From assembly GCA_011009095.1 (NCBI GenBank), contig VTPC01000803.1:9517-73516 (forward strand): DNA of 64,000 nucleotides. Direction: 5' to 3'. The first letter of the stretch is position 1. The number at the start of each line of letters is the position of its first letter. Positions 24,668 to 37,800 of the stretch are shown here, one piece after another. The position numbers were made by a program, and so were the translations under genes. The notes under the pieces were generated by a model. The model ran no database searches and was not told the origin of the DNA. It saw only the letters and a list, made by a program, of their open reading frames with translations. This DNA is from Ignelater luminosus. Its lineage: Eukaryota > Arthropoda > Insecta > Coleoptera > Elateridae.

Positions 24668-24823
24668 GGGTCGGTTTATAAAAGCAAAAATTAAAATTAA
24701 TTGAGAATTAAATTTAGTTTAGCATCGTTGCTTGAATGCAGTGAAATTCTGACCAATTAGATTATCAAAATTTACATTTAATTCAATGTTAGATTTTAAT
24801 CTCCACTTTCTATAAACCAACCC
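24668..24823. mobile_element. MITE with GGGTYGGTTTATA ends
   Basis: GGGTCGGTTTATAAA at the left pairs with TATAAACCAACCC at the right. About 156 bp with an AT-rich core. Confidence 0.6.
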
Positions 24824-26596
24824 GAGGAGAATAAAATACAAAGGAAGTCTTGCATGTTGCTATCAGTTTCAGGGGCATTTGAAAATTCAGTTAATTAGCA
24901 TTATGGGACTTTTAACGTATTTCACCTCCTGATACATTTATCCAACGAATTTGTTTAAAAGTAACTAGCAAGGACATTACCTAAGTGGCCCCTTCAATTT
25001 TGATGATTTTCACATATACTGTAAAGCATTGGAATCTAAGAAACAAATGTTTTCTAGCTGCTAAAAAACCATTTTAGGGCTTAATCACAACACCCAAAGT
25101 CATTAAGACTTATTTCAGCATTTAAAGGCAAGGTATTTTACGAATAGCAAAAGTAATATATTTTTTTGTCACATCCTGCACATAATAAAGGGTTGTTATT
25201 GCTTCAGTGGCAACTTTTCATAAATATACAAAGAGAAATTAATTTAATTTTCTTCTCTATACATCAGTAAACATCTAATAAATTTGCCTTTGGTAATATA
25301 CCAGAGTTTTAGGAGTTGAATGGGGTAGTTTGTCTGACCTTCAAGATCTCAAACCAATATTGCGCCAAACTTCCAAAAAATTGCATATTTGAGGGGACAG
25401 CTTACTAGTAGTAAGTATGCTGCAGAGTGTTCTCACAACTAGCCTCTATCTTTACCCCTGCTGATAAATAGTGAGATATTTATGACGAATTTCTATCTTA
25501 TCTGACTGTATGCCATGTAGCATGAAGAAGAGTTATTGATGGAAATGAGAAAAAAAGGTAAACTTAATTTTGAACTACTCTTTCACATAATCGGTTTTTG
25601 AGCAAAATTCTCAAAAAATGTTTCAGGATGGTTCAACCCCCTGATTTTTATATTGTTGTCATAAGAAGTGTTTTCACATTGGTTTCATTCAAATCAGATT
25701 AATGCTAATTTATAAAAAATTTTAAAATTTAAATGAAATTTTGGATGGCACTAATTATTCTGGATGTTAAAATATTTCATCAATAACTGACATCATCAGG
25801 GCTAGTTCTGCAAATGCAATTAGATGTGATTTCACGAAACTGACTGATTCCTCCAATTCACATACGTTCTTATGCCAAAGTAGATGATGCATTATCTTCT
25901 GAATAAATGTGTAAAATTATAAACGTGAGATTTTCACAGAGAAATTTTTTGAGTTTATAACTAATCAATCTTACTAGAGTTTGTCACTTTTTTGCATCAC
26001 ATTATTTACGTACTGTTTAGTTTTTATTTATTTATTTATATAGCATAGTTTGCTATTTACCTTACAATATAATTTATAAAATACTTTCGTTTTATTTAAA
26101 ATTTCAATTTTCAAGTTTTTACTAAAAGTTTTAATACTGCTATTTTTTAATTCATTTTAATATATTACAACTGTATAAGAATAATTATTATTTTTAACAT
26201 TAGATTATGATCCAATTGTAATTTGGTAAGTCAACACAATTTGCCTCCGAGGCAATTGTTTCCATAGATACTATCTTGCAGATAAAGTTATTAAGAGGTG
26301 AAAAATCAAACCCTATTGTGCCAACTTTCTAGCTTAATACTTCAATTATACAAACATCACAGTTGAAGTATTAATATTTTAGTGTGAGATCATGAACTGT
26401 ATACACTTATTATGTGCTGATCCAAAGTAGGTTTAGAAAAAATAGAACTAGAAACTTGAGAATTCATACTTATTATTTTGCTACAAAAATACTTTAATAT
26501 TGTAAAAATTATACATTTACATATAACTGAAAGGGAAAACTGTTAAGATGGTGATAGTTTTCAAAACTACAAACAGAAATAGCACCAATATCTGTG

Positions 26597-26767
26597 TTAG
26601 AGTAGTTTCCAAAGCTCGTGACATGCAACCTTCAATGCGCAGAAGGCAAATTTTAGTCAGGCAGCCCTACAAGCATGATTTTTACAACTTTCTTTCTCTC
26701 TTTCTTGTGCAGTAAGCTCTGCCTTTTGCACATTTCACGTGTCACAAGATTTGGAAACTACTCTACA
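26597..26767. mobile_element. MITE with TAGAGTAGTTTCCAAA ends
   Basis: TTAGAGTAGTTTCCAAAGCTCGTGACA is the near reverse complement of TGTCACAAGATTTGGAAACTACTCTACA at the right. 171 bp, no ORF. Confidence 0.7.
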
Positions 26768-27649
26768 TTTTACTGTACTTCTGGTCAAAATTTAATACTT
26801 TCATTTCAACAGTCTTTGAGTAAAAACATTATTTACTTATGTTAGTAGAATATAGAACAAAAAGTAAAGTGACAGAGCAATCAAACATGTTAATACATGG
26901 TAGTAGAGCATTTAGCAAATCAATAATGAGCATTTTTCTGCTTTATATTATTACATTTTGCTGTCCACCCTACTATGTTATTGGCCTTGTATGTGTAATC
27001 ACAGTAGTTAAAACTGAAACATGAAGTATGAAAATTCTTAGAATCGACTGAGAAAGTGTGACATCATTGGCCAAGGTTGTTATAGTAACACGTTCCAAAC
27101 AACCAATACTTTTTGGCAGATAATTAAGAAATACAATCATTATAAACAGCATTACTTACTTGATAAATGCTAACATAAACCAATAAATAGCTTAAACTAT
27201 TTTCACAAAAATACTTAAAACCCCATACGTAAAAACTTTTGTTTGGAACGTAAACGTTACAGATGACGACACTACTTGCACAGTGAATTTGTACAGAAAA
27301 TCTCTCAAGTATCTTCACCTAAAAGAACATGATCCATTTCCAATGTTTTTATTCTTGAAGAATTCTTAGAAGTCCCTTGGCTCCTCCTACTGCTTGCTTG
27401 GCAACCAGTAAGAATTATAATTACAAAAACATTGTCATGTAATGTTTACAAAAGGAAAATCTACTTTCCACAGTTCTACATGTTGTGTTGAATGTTGTAA
27501 TCAATATTACTACAATTAATTATTTAAAATATTGCTTTCTCTTAAAATTGAACAACACGCTGCAAATTTTATTATGGACAGAAAGAAATCAACTCGATCA
27601 CTTTTTTGACATAAAAGTTGTCAAAGATTGAGGTTATTTTGAATATAAT

Positions 27650-28872
27650 AAGGGTCGCTAAAAAGTATGGAAACATGGTACCCCTGCAGAAACGGTAAGT
27701 AATAGACAAATGAAATTTGGAGGACTTAAAGTAGGTATTTTTTGCCATGTTTTGCGAAGGTAATTAAAAGCAAATCTTCAATTGTTTTTTCGTACGGCCG
27801 CCATCTTGAAATTGTTTAAATGAATCACCCTGTATATGACCCCATATCTCTATAGGGATTTTAAAGGCGAATTCAACAATATAGGGGTTGCTATACTAAT
27901 CTTGAAAGGTTTTGGAGATATTCGCTATTCTTTTGTCAAGGATTTCACTATTAATTTTTATCAAAATCGAGTTACCTGTGAAACAGCAGAGGCAATGGAA
28001 CTTAAAAAAAAACGATGTGCAATTATTTTATAAATAATTAAATTAAAAGAAAACCGTAAAAATTTTGCCCTTAGCCTACTTATTTAAAATAATAGGTCGA
28101 TGCTAGAGCAAACTAAATTTATGGTGGAATAATAACAAATAGTGACAAATTAATAATAACAAAAACACAATATGATTTTATAACAAGTGTTCAAAATGCA
28201 TTTTGTTAACTTCTTGGCAATGAAACAATCTCTTTTGAAGTTTTTGTAAGGAATTTTGCCAATAATCGGGGGGGGGATCTGCTTGCATTATGAATCCATC
28301 CTGAAAGTTAAGAAATCCTTGACAAAAGAATAGTAATTATCTCCAAAACCTTAAGATAAGTATAGCAACTCTTATATCCCCATCGAAATATGGAGTCGTA
28401 TACAGGGTGATCCATTTAAAGAAATTCAAGAAGGCGGTCGTACGAAAAAAACAATTGAAGATTTGATCTTAATTCTCCTTGCAAGACATGGCAAACAATA
28501 CCTACTTTAAAATCCCCAAATTTCATTTGTCTATCTTTTACCGTTTTGCAGAAGCAGCATGTTTCCATACTTTTTAATAGTGAAACCCCTGACAAAAGAA
28601 TAGCGAGTATTTCCAAGATAAGTATAGCAACCCATATACCATTGAATTCGTCTTGAGAATCCCTATCCAAATATGGGGTTATATACAGGGTGTTCCATTT
28701 AAGAAAATTCAATGTGGCGGCCGTATGAAAAAACAATTGAAAATTGGGGATTAAAAACACCCTTCGCAAAACATGGCAAAAGATACCTGCTTTAAGCTCT
28801 CCAAATTTCATTTGTCTATTACTTATCGTTTCTGCGGGGGTAGCGTGTTTCCATACTTTTTAGCAACCCTGT
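27650..28872. repeat. Large palindromic repeat, family copy 2
   Basis: It starts GGGTCGCTAAAAAGTATGG and ends CCATACTTTTTAGCAACCCTG, with the same internal blocks as copy 1 (GCCATGTTTTGCGAAGG, GGTTTTGGAGATA, TTGTCAGGGGTTTC). A central segment 27940-28320 differs; its part 27945-28085 recurs inverted at 45600-45755. Confidence 0.8.
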
Positions 28873-29676
28873 ATGGATTGAAACGGGTTTTTTTGAGTTC
28901 TACAATTTATACAGCATTCACGATGTTTCTGGGTCGTATATAGCTGTGGAAGAATGACAGCTTGAGTATTGTAAACCGGGTTGTTTATCTATTAACTCGG
29001 CTTCTAAAATCTAATTGATGCTTAATGTGCTTTAAGGTTATAATTTTACGTCAGTTTAACCTCACGCTGTTGTCTTTTTTCTTTGTAACTCTATAAATAT
29101 AAGGAAAACTTGATTTCTTTTTAACAAAACAAAACTAATCGGTACTAAACGTTTATGCAAAATTTCTGATCGTGCAACAGCGCCAAATGCAGCCGCAGGT
29201 ACGACAATTTTCAAAAAAAAAGAAAACACTTCCAACCTAACAAAATGAAAGCATGGCCTGTTACAACCCAGAAACATTGTGAACGGAGTATAACTGATTC
29301 TTTACACAGGGGACTTCTAAGAATTTCTGAATAACAGTTAGTTGAAAATAGTAGTAAAAGGCTATCACAGCAATGATAATTTTATCATCACAACATGTTG
29401 ATTGATAAATTTGTGTAGCTATCAAATGACAAAAATCATTTACTGTCAATTTTCATATAAAAACAAGTTTCTTTTACTAATCGAATCTTTAAAAATCTTA
29501 CGTTATTATATTTTCACATTGAATATAACTTGTACTTTGATTAATAACCAAAGATACCACTCATTAGAACCTTCAAAGATTGAACTCATGCTATCCTTGA
29601 TGATTATTATCAAAGTACTTGTTATACAATTATTGACAATAAATATCATAGACATATTCCAAAATCAACATACAAG

Positions 29677-29822
29677 TCAACCAAATAAAAGTAGCTGGTC
29701 AGATGTGCAGTTGAGAAAGAGAACAAACACTACTGAAGCAGAGCTGGAAGTGTGGTCCCACCACAAATCACTGTTATTCCAGTGCGCAACAAATACTCAC
29801 CGGCCACTTTTATTTGGTTGAT
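29677..29822. mobile_element. MITE with TCAACCAAATAAAAGTRGCYGGT ends
   Basis: 23-bp ends differ at two positions, with about 100 bp between them. It overlaps the end of a spurious plus-strand ORF (29402-29821). Confidence 0.75.
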
Positions 29823-31046
29823 TTTTAGTATAATAATAGATGTTTTTACAATACAACTCAAATTAGCATTAAAACATTAAGTAGATTCAGTACTATAACT
29901 TATGGAGTAACATGTAACGGTATGTTTGTTTACCTCTCAAACTCATCAGATGAAAATGACCTATCATTAAGAAGTTAGGCCTTTCTTCATTTTCATTTTC
30001 TTAATTATTAACAATTTTAAGAGTTGTTTCAATTCAATACATAAGAAATAAATACAGGTTTCACTAGCCATACTGAGGGAATGCATTGCTAATGTGAAAA
30101 GGAATTAAAAAAACCTTAGTAATATTTTTTAATTAGATGGAAGTGGAGATTTCGGAAAATTTTAACCAATGTTTTCAGGAAAGTACATAGAGATTTGATA
30201 CATTTTAAAGTTTTGTACTTGCAAAAGACCTTGGATGAAATCAGTTAAAAGATTTCCCTGAGAAGCACATTTGATGGCATCATTAATTATGATTTTTAAA
30301 TCATTCAGGTTTACATTACAATAATAAACTAAAGCTTGCCGAATATAACATGATATTATTGGATAACTGTAAAAATTCAATTTTTGTTTTATTAGAGGAA
30401 GTGTATTTGTACCTGTTTTTCATATGGATCAAACCTTTACAAACTTTTAGCAAAAGTAAGTTTTTTATGGTTTTCTGATTTTTGTTAATTTATTATGGTA
30501 AATTTCGAATTTTTTATTAAATACAACATGACGTACAGGGAAAGTGCATAGCAAGTACTACTAGTATTATTTCTTTCCATATGCTCTTAATGGCTTCTCT
30601 GTGTTTATGACATTGTTTTACCAGTGATAATAATAAAATAGCTAAAATTAACATTTTTAAAATTAACTAACAAGAATCCACAAACTATCTCTCAGTAATA
30701 ATAAAATTAATACATAATAATCACTGTCACAATACACAATCCAGCAGTAATTCGATTAAACCAGTTAGTAACATCACCAACCAACATTTTAACACAGCCT
30801 ATGACAATAAACTGTTAACAGGAAAGAAACTAATAAACAATGAATAAAATAACAATAAGTACAAAAAAAATACCTACTGCTAATCATTATTGTTTATGTT
30901 CTGTTACCATTATGGCCATTGGTCTCCTAGAAATTTGTCAACAGGATCGACTGTTTTATAAAATAGTATTCTACATTAAAAACATCGTATTAACTTTTTC
31001 CTAAATTTTCTCTGAAGCTATTGGTTTACGGAAAAATTGAAATATA

Positions 31047-31427
31047 AACTGACCGGCAAAAAAAACTGGCCACCCTAAAATATTTCGCAAAACCACTTTG
31101 AAAATTATTAATTTCAAAGCCACGGCGGTTGAATGATGTGATTAAAGCTCGAGGAGGACATACACAGTACTAATAATTATCAGGAGGTCCATTATAAACA
31201 GCCACATTTATTGTTTTTAATTAAGAAAGTATCGTATTTAGACTGTTTTTATTACTTCTTAAATTAAATTTAATTCTGTATTAATTTGTCTTTTTTTTTA
31301 GCTAATCTGTACAACCCGTGTCAACAGTGAATAGTTCTTAAATCAAATAACAATCACTGGTTAAAATAATAATTGTTAAAGTGGTTTTGGAACTATTTCA
31401 GGCTGGCCGTTTTTTTGCCAGTCAGTT
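31047..31427. mobile_element. Tc1/mariner-type MITE, TA-flanked
   Basis: AACTGACCGGCAAAAAAAAC and its reverse complement form ends of about 50 bp, which also share CAAAACCACTTT. TA lies at 31045-31046 and 31428-31429. 381 bp, no transposase. Confidence 0.8.
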
Positions 31428-31859
31428 TAGAAATTAGGTTTGTTTTTTATCTCTCTATCCACCCATAACGTTTGGCTAATTGGGTGTGAAACACGCTGTA
31501 TATCATGAATTTGTAATGAAATTAATGACTCTCATTTGAATATTAAAGAAATAAAGTATGTTATTCTCTTATTGTTAATTATATGAAGACAGATTTTAAT
31601 ACTATTTATCCAATTGTACTTTTACTAATTACCTACCCTAATATTCTCAGATTTGGCAGAATACTGAATATATATGATTTAAGTTAAGTTTTGAGGTTCC
31701 ATGTAAATTTGTTATTTACTTTCATTTCTATAACGTTTATGAAAAATATAAATAGATAGTATGTAAATCACAGATAAAAATATATGTTTTGTAAAATACT
31801 TATCAACATTACTGTTATCACAAACTGGACGGAAAGCTTTTTATGAAAAATACTATATC

Positions 31860-34800
31860 TCAATCACTTATACCTAATTTAAATGCTATTTCTATAATAT
31901 TCTGTGGTATTGTGTCCTGATAGCATATATAAAGTTCACGTGGATGAGGCACATAGAACAGTCTCCTAAAATTTCCTTTATATTGTACTTGTTAAAATAG
32001 TAATGTCAACAACTTACCCAATTACCCAATATGTTAATTTTCCATATTTTCTTGATGGTTCATCTGTGGCAGTACATTCAAAGAGTACACCATATTCTTT
32101 TATTGCAATGAGACTTTTATTGATTACAGATTTGGCCATGTCTTGTGAAAGCATTTGCTGTTGACAGATAAATTACCAATTAAATATTCACATCTATTAA
32201 GCAAATTATAAAACCGATTCTTGAAAAGCAATTTAAAATGTACCTAGACTTGGACATAAATAATCTTCATAAAATCTTGAACAATTATAATATAACAAGC
32301 GGTCATTAAAATTTCAAATTCCAGTAGGTTATGAAAAAAAAAGCTTTAGCTTATTCCATAAAATTATCTGTCAAATTGACGGTTTGTATCATTTGCGTTA
32401 GATTGCTTTCTTACCAATTTTTACGGTTACCATTCAGATAGATTTGGAACCAAATGTACACATATTATGGAGAACTGATTCAATGTTTATACATACCTTA
32501 AAGCGCAAAGTATTTTGAAAGACACCATGGATCTGTAAAGCACATTTTCTGAAATTACTTAAAACATTTTCTAATGTTTTTGAATTGTATTGATTTTCAG
32601 GTGGACATAAAAGAATGCCCTCGATCGTATCTAACTGCACATAATGAAACAAAACATTTTCATTCCCAGCTGTCAAATACTGAGGTTTTATATCAGCTGT
32701 TTCTGCTAGCAAAGATTGTCGTAGTTCCGTTATATCATAACTACTATTGCTGTAACTGCCATCCTAAAAATTATCATATTGAATGATTTTTGTTTTATTA
32801 ATTCACAAACATCAAGTACAATTTTGTGCTTTACCATGCAATCTGTATAACATGGCATTCACAAATTTACTTAGTTTTGATTATTACTATATATTTTAAT
32901 TATTAAGTAAGATTAAGTAAGAGCCACTATTTACCCTGTAATCTTCAATATCTGATTCTTCATCAGATTCCATATAATTTCTCTTCTCTCGTGTAGCTCT
33001 TCTACCAAGTACAGGTTCATCAGACTCACTTCTTTCACTGTAACCTCCTTGGCTTAAAGAATCTTCTGAATGAATCTCTGAATTATCATCAGCTAGAGAA
33101 TAGAAAGAACTAGCACTAGACAGAGTACTTTGGTCAGGTGTACGCCGTTTCAATATAGAAGTTACTTCTTGTTTCTTTTGAATTGGAGATGCAGTTTCCT
33201 TTGTATTATAGGATGTTTTTGAAAAAGATATAGTACCTTAAACAAATAAACATGCTAATCAAAACATCTTCATAAACATACAGTCTGGGCGATTCTAATT
33301 CGTTTTCTTTAATATTAGAGCATATGCTTTATCGGTAAGTTAAGGAAGTAATTTAACGATTCGTCAACTGAAGTGCTATTCTGAATCCTGAATCTTTAAC
33401 ACCTTCGGAAACATTCGAAAGTTAACGAATTTACTTTAATAACAGCTGAAAGCAAAACGGCAACAACGCAAATTTATCCAATTCCTAACCTTCCTAACCA
33501 AACTTTTATCTGCCTCAACAGCTGCACAGGTTATGTTTACATTTGTTTGTGTTTGTCGGTGTTAGTTTTATTTTTTTTTTGTATTTATTGATACAAAATA
33601 ATTTAAAGGTAAGTAAATTATCAGTAGTGTTTATTACTTAAAACTTAAAAGGTTTATGCTTACGGCGCCACATACTTACCTTAAGTTCTCTGGAAATTTT
33701 GTTATTATAAACTCCTTGTTTCATAAAAGGGCTAATCATATTAATGATTTCTACTGTCATGTTCTTGTTAAATCTAAAACTCTTTTTAAAAAAGTAATTT
33801 GACATATGAAATGGATTTTGATAATCTCCAATCCTTTCTAATTTTAATTCATTCCTGCAAAGAAGTTCAAAAACTTTATTCAAACCATATTTTGTATTTT
33901 TCTTTATCATTATTATGTTACAATTCCTCCATTTCTTGTAACTGCTCAACAAACAATCGATTAATTACTGCTTCCATTTCTTGCGCCTATTTACGAGAAC
34001 GTTAAAGCGAACAAAATCGTTGGTGTTAAAATTAAAGCTTCATTCGTCAATTTTTGACGTTTTTAATTTAAAATTTAAAGAACTGTAACGTTTAGAATAG
34101 CACTTGAACATATTTAAAGCAAAAGCTTTAATTTGATAGTTAAAGCAAGCGCTAATATTAATGCAAATCATTTGGAATCGCGCCGATTGTGTGCACATTT
34201 CGATGCTCACCACTGGTATCTAGTTATTAGAAAACACAGAACAACAGTTAAATGAGGGATGTTATGTAGAATTCAATATTTGCAACAAATCTCGTTTCAA
34301 ATTCACCCTAACTTTTTTAAATTTTAAGATATTTTGAAAAAGAAACCAAAATTTACCGATTTCAATTTTTCTCAATAACTTGATAACACCTAATGTGAAA
34401 CTGAATAAGAAGAAGCACCTAAAAAAATAAAATTAAAAAAACACAACTACTTGTTGAACTATTTTAAGCTCGTCTTTAAATTTTTGTTAATGTAGATTTA
34501 TGTAAAAAATAAGTGCTTTCAAAATGTATAAGTAATGTTAAAATTAAATGAGTTTATATATTAGAAATTACTATTATCATTAGTTTTTTACGAATTATCT
34601 AGGATTCAGCATACTTGTATTTATCTTATTATAATTATTATTACAAAAATCAACTACAGGTAAATAAAATGGTTAGTTTTGCTCATTTTAATGCAGGTTC
34701 ATTGTATACACACTTCAATGACTTTAGAGATGTTGTATCTAATAAAAATTTCAATTTTTTAACTGTGACTGAGACATGGTTTACTGAAGTAACAACAAAT

Positions 34801-37800
34801 GAATAGTTTCACATACAAGGATACCAGTTAATACGCAAAGATCATCCTGAACGTGGTGGCGGAGTTGCTTTATATATACACAATCATTATCATTTTACTG
34901 TCATAAATATTGAAGACAATCCTGATATTGGGCAGCTTTGGGTAAGCGTAAGGGTTAATAAAATAAAGATTGCCTTAGGCGTAATATACAGGCCACCAAA
35001 AAATTCAGTTTCTAAATTTTTAGATGCATTTGAAGATACCCTTTCATATTTTACACCAAGCTTCAATCATTTCATCTGTTTGGGTGACTTCAACATAGAC
35101 TTATTAGACATAAAAATGGTATAGTTGCCAGATACTTAAATAGCATTGACCTGTATGGTCTGAAACAAGTCATCTCTTCTCCAACACATATTGCATCTAA
35201 TTCAGCTACATTAATTGACCACATACTAGTCTTTGACGGATCAGTAGTTACAACTACCAAGGTTATTCCCATGCATCACATTTCTGACCACTGTCTTACT
35301 GCTTATTCCCTAAATATACAGTGTGTCCAAGATAACGATGCACAGCATGGGGATCTTGGAAACGGTAAGAGATACAGGATCGGTTAAATGGGATGAAAGT
35401 TGGCTATTTATAGGACCTTTTTGTTGACGTTTGCAAAATCTAGATATCTTGGATAGTTTCAGAGAAATTTAAAAAAAGGAGATCTCGATTTTCGTTATTA
35501 TTTTTTATTTTATTTATTTGAAGAAATATTGGAAAATCAAAACCACTTTTCCATTGATACTTTTTGTTCTCTATTAAAATACGCTAACAAAATTCCTGTA
35601 CAACGTTTTGGTTTCGAGTAACCATCATCAACCTAATTTTTTTAAATAGGCGGAAAAATAATTGAAAATTGTTTTGAATAGTTCATGTTGTCATGATTCT
35701 AATGCTGTAAACATGATAGATTATTCTGATTTCTTATGCTATAAATTAATGCATTCTGCAGAACCCTGGCCTGCACGATCACCTGATCTAACACCGTTAG
35801 ATTTCTTTCCTCTGGGGTTATGTGAAGAATCATGTGCTCAACCAAAATTTTGAAGATGAACAGCAATTATTACAGTTGATCACAGCAGCGTTCAACACAA
35901 AAAAAATCAAAACCAAAATAACCAATCATGTTTACATCATTAGAATCGTGACAACAAGAGCTATTCAAAACAATTTTCAATTGTTTTTCCGCCTATTCAA
36001 AAAAATGAGGTTGATGATGGTTACTTGAAACCAAAACGTTGTACAGGAATTTTGTTAATGTATTTTAATAGAGAACAAAAAGTGGCAATGAAAAAGTGGT
36101 TTTAGTTTTCCGATATCTCTTCAAATAAATAAAATAAAAAATAATAATGAAAATCGAGAAATCTATTTTTTTTTAAATATCTCTGAAACTATCCAAGATA
36201 TCTAGATTTAAATGATCCTGTATCTCTTACCGTTTCCAAGATCCCCATGTTGTGCATCCTTATCTTGGACACACTGTATAGTTTATTCCAGCTCCTGTTG
36301 TTCAAAGCTTTTTTAGAAATTACAGTAATATTGATAGCAATGAGTTTCTAAATGATCTTAGACAATATAGATGGGAAATAATTTACGACCTACCTGATGT
36401 TAATGATAAAATTAGTCTTTTTAATGCGAATCTTCTCTCATTAGTAGAGGTTCACGCTCCTATTATCACAAAGCAACATTCAATAAAACCTACTCGATGG
36501 TTAACTGCCAATATTAGGCTTATGATATCATTAAGAGAAGAGAAGAGCTAAAAGATCACGAATACCGGCCTACTGGGAGTATTATAAATCATTCTGGAAT
36601 TACACTTCAGGTGCAATAAAACGGGAAAAGTGTGCATATCTTAATTACATATTAAGGAATACTAATATAAAATCTACATGGGCTGCATTGAAACATCTTG
36701 ATGTCCTTCAACAAAACTTAAAAGGGTTACCTCAAACTCTTCAAAACGCCGGAGAGATTAATGATTTTTTTTATTAATTCTGTTCAATCTGTGAAAAACA
36801 ATAATTTTAAAATTTTAAAAAGATTTTATAACTGTAATACAAAAAATAATTTTACTCAGACTTTCTCCCTAAAAGTGGTCTCTGAAGATGATGTTTCTAA
36901 AATCATCTACCGTATCAAAACCCTGAGTGATGGTTTCGATGTTAAACTTTTAACACTTACACTACCAGTTACTTTACCTCTAATAACTCATATTGTCAAC
37001 TGTTGCCTTGTTGCTTGTGTTTTTCCGGAAGCTTGGAAAGAAGCCCTAGTTACGCCTATTCCTAAAAAGTCTGCTCCTACTACCTTCAGTGACCTTCGAC
37101 CTATAAGTATACTGCCCACCATATCGAAAGTGCTTGAGAAGGTTGTAAATGGCCAATTAATTAGACACTTAAACGCATACAATATTTTGCCTGTACAACA
37201 GTCTGGATTCTGTGCAGACCATAGCTGTACTATTGCCTTACTTAATATATTAGATGGCATATTTACCTCTGTTGACAATAATAAAATGGTTGCATTAATT
37301 TTGCTCGACTTCTCAAAGGCTTTCGATATGATTAATCACAAACTTCTTGTTGCTGTTCTTCACTATATTGGAGCCAGTGTATGTAAATTTTTTACAAGCT
37401 ATCTCAGTAATAGATATCAAAAAGTTAAAACTGCTGACCATGTTTTTACAAGTCATCTAGTTCAAAGCAGTGTTCCACAAGGATCTATTTTAGGACCCAC
37501 ACTCTATGCTGTATATACATCTTGTTTTAGGGACTACATTCAACACTCTAAAGTTCATTTCTACGCTGATGATATTCAGCTGTATTTCTGATTTGAACCA
37601 GAAAACGCACAGCTGACATCTGTTTTAATAAATAAAGACTTAGACAAATTATTTTCAATATCTCAAGATCACTGTTTGAAAATAAATTCTTCCAAATCAT
37701 ATATAAGGTTTTAGCAATTGGAAATTACGCTCTGCTGTTGCTCCGCAAATTAATGCATCAATTGGCGGGAACAATATACAATTTGGGTCTGTAGTTAGAT

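Larger units (their letters stand above)
22020..27649. other. Intergenic, only MITEs seen
   Basis: The F-box gene 3' UTR begins here. 23585 has ACAGGGGGTTCCATTTAAA, a solo end like those inside the palindromic family. Two MITEs are listed separately. No exon-like conserved block is found. Confidence 0.6.

Noticed and set aside
29402..29821. 139-codon plus-strand ORF
   Set aside because: Its end is a MITE and the rest is Ile/Leu/Thr-rich without family resemblance or an ATG-context argument.
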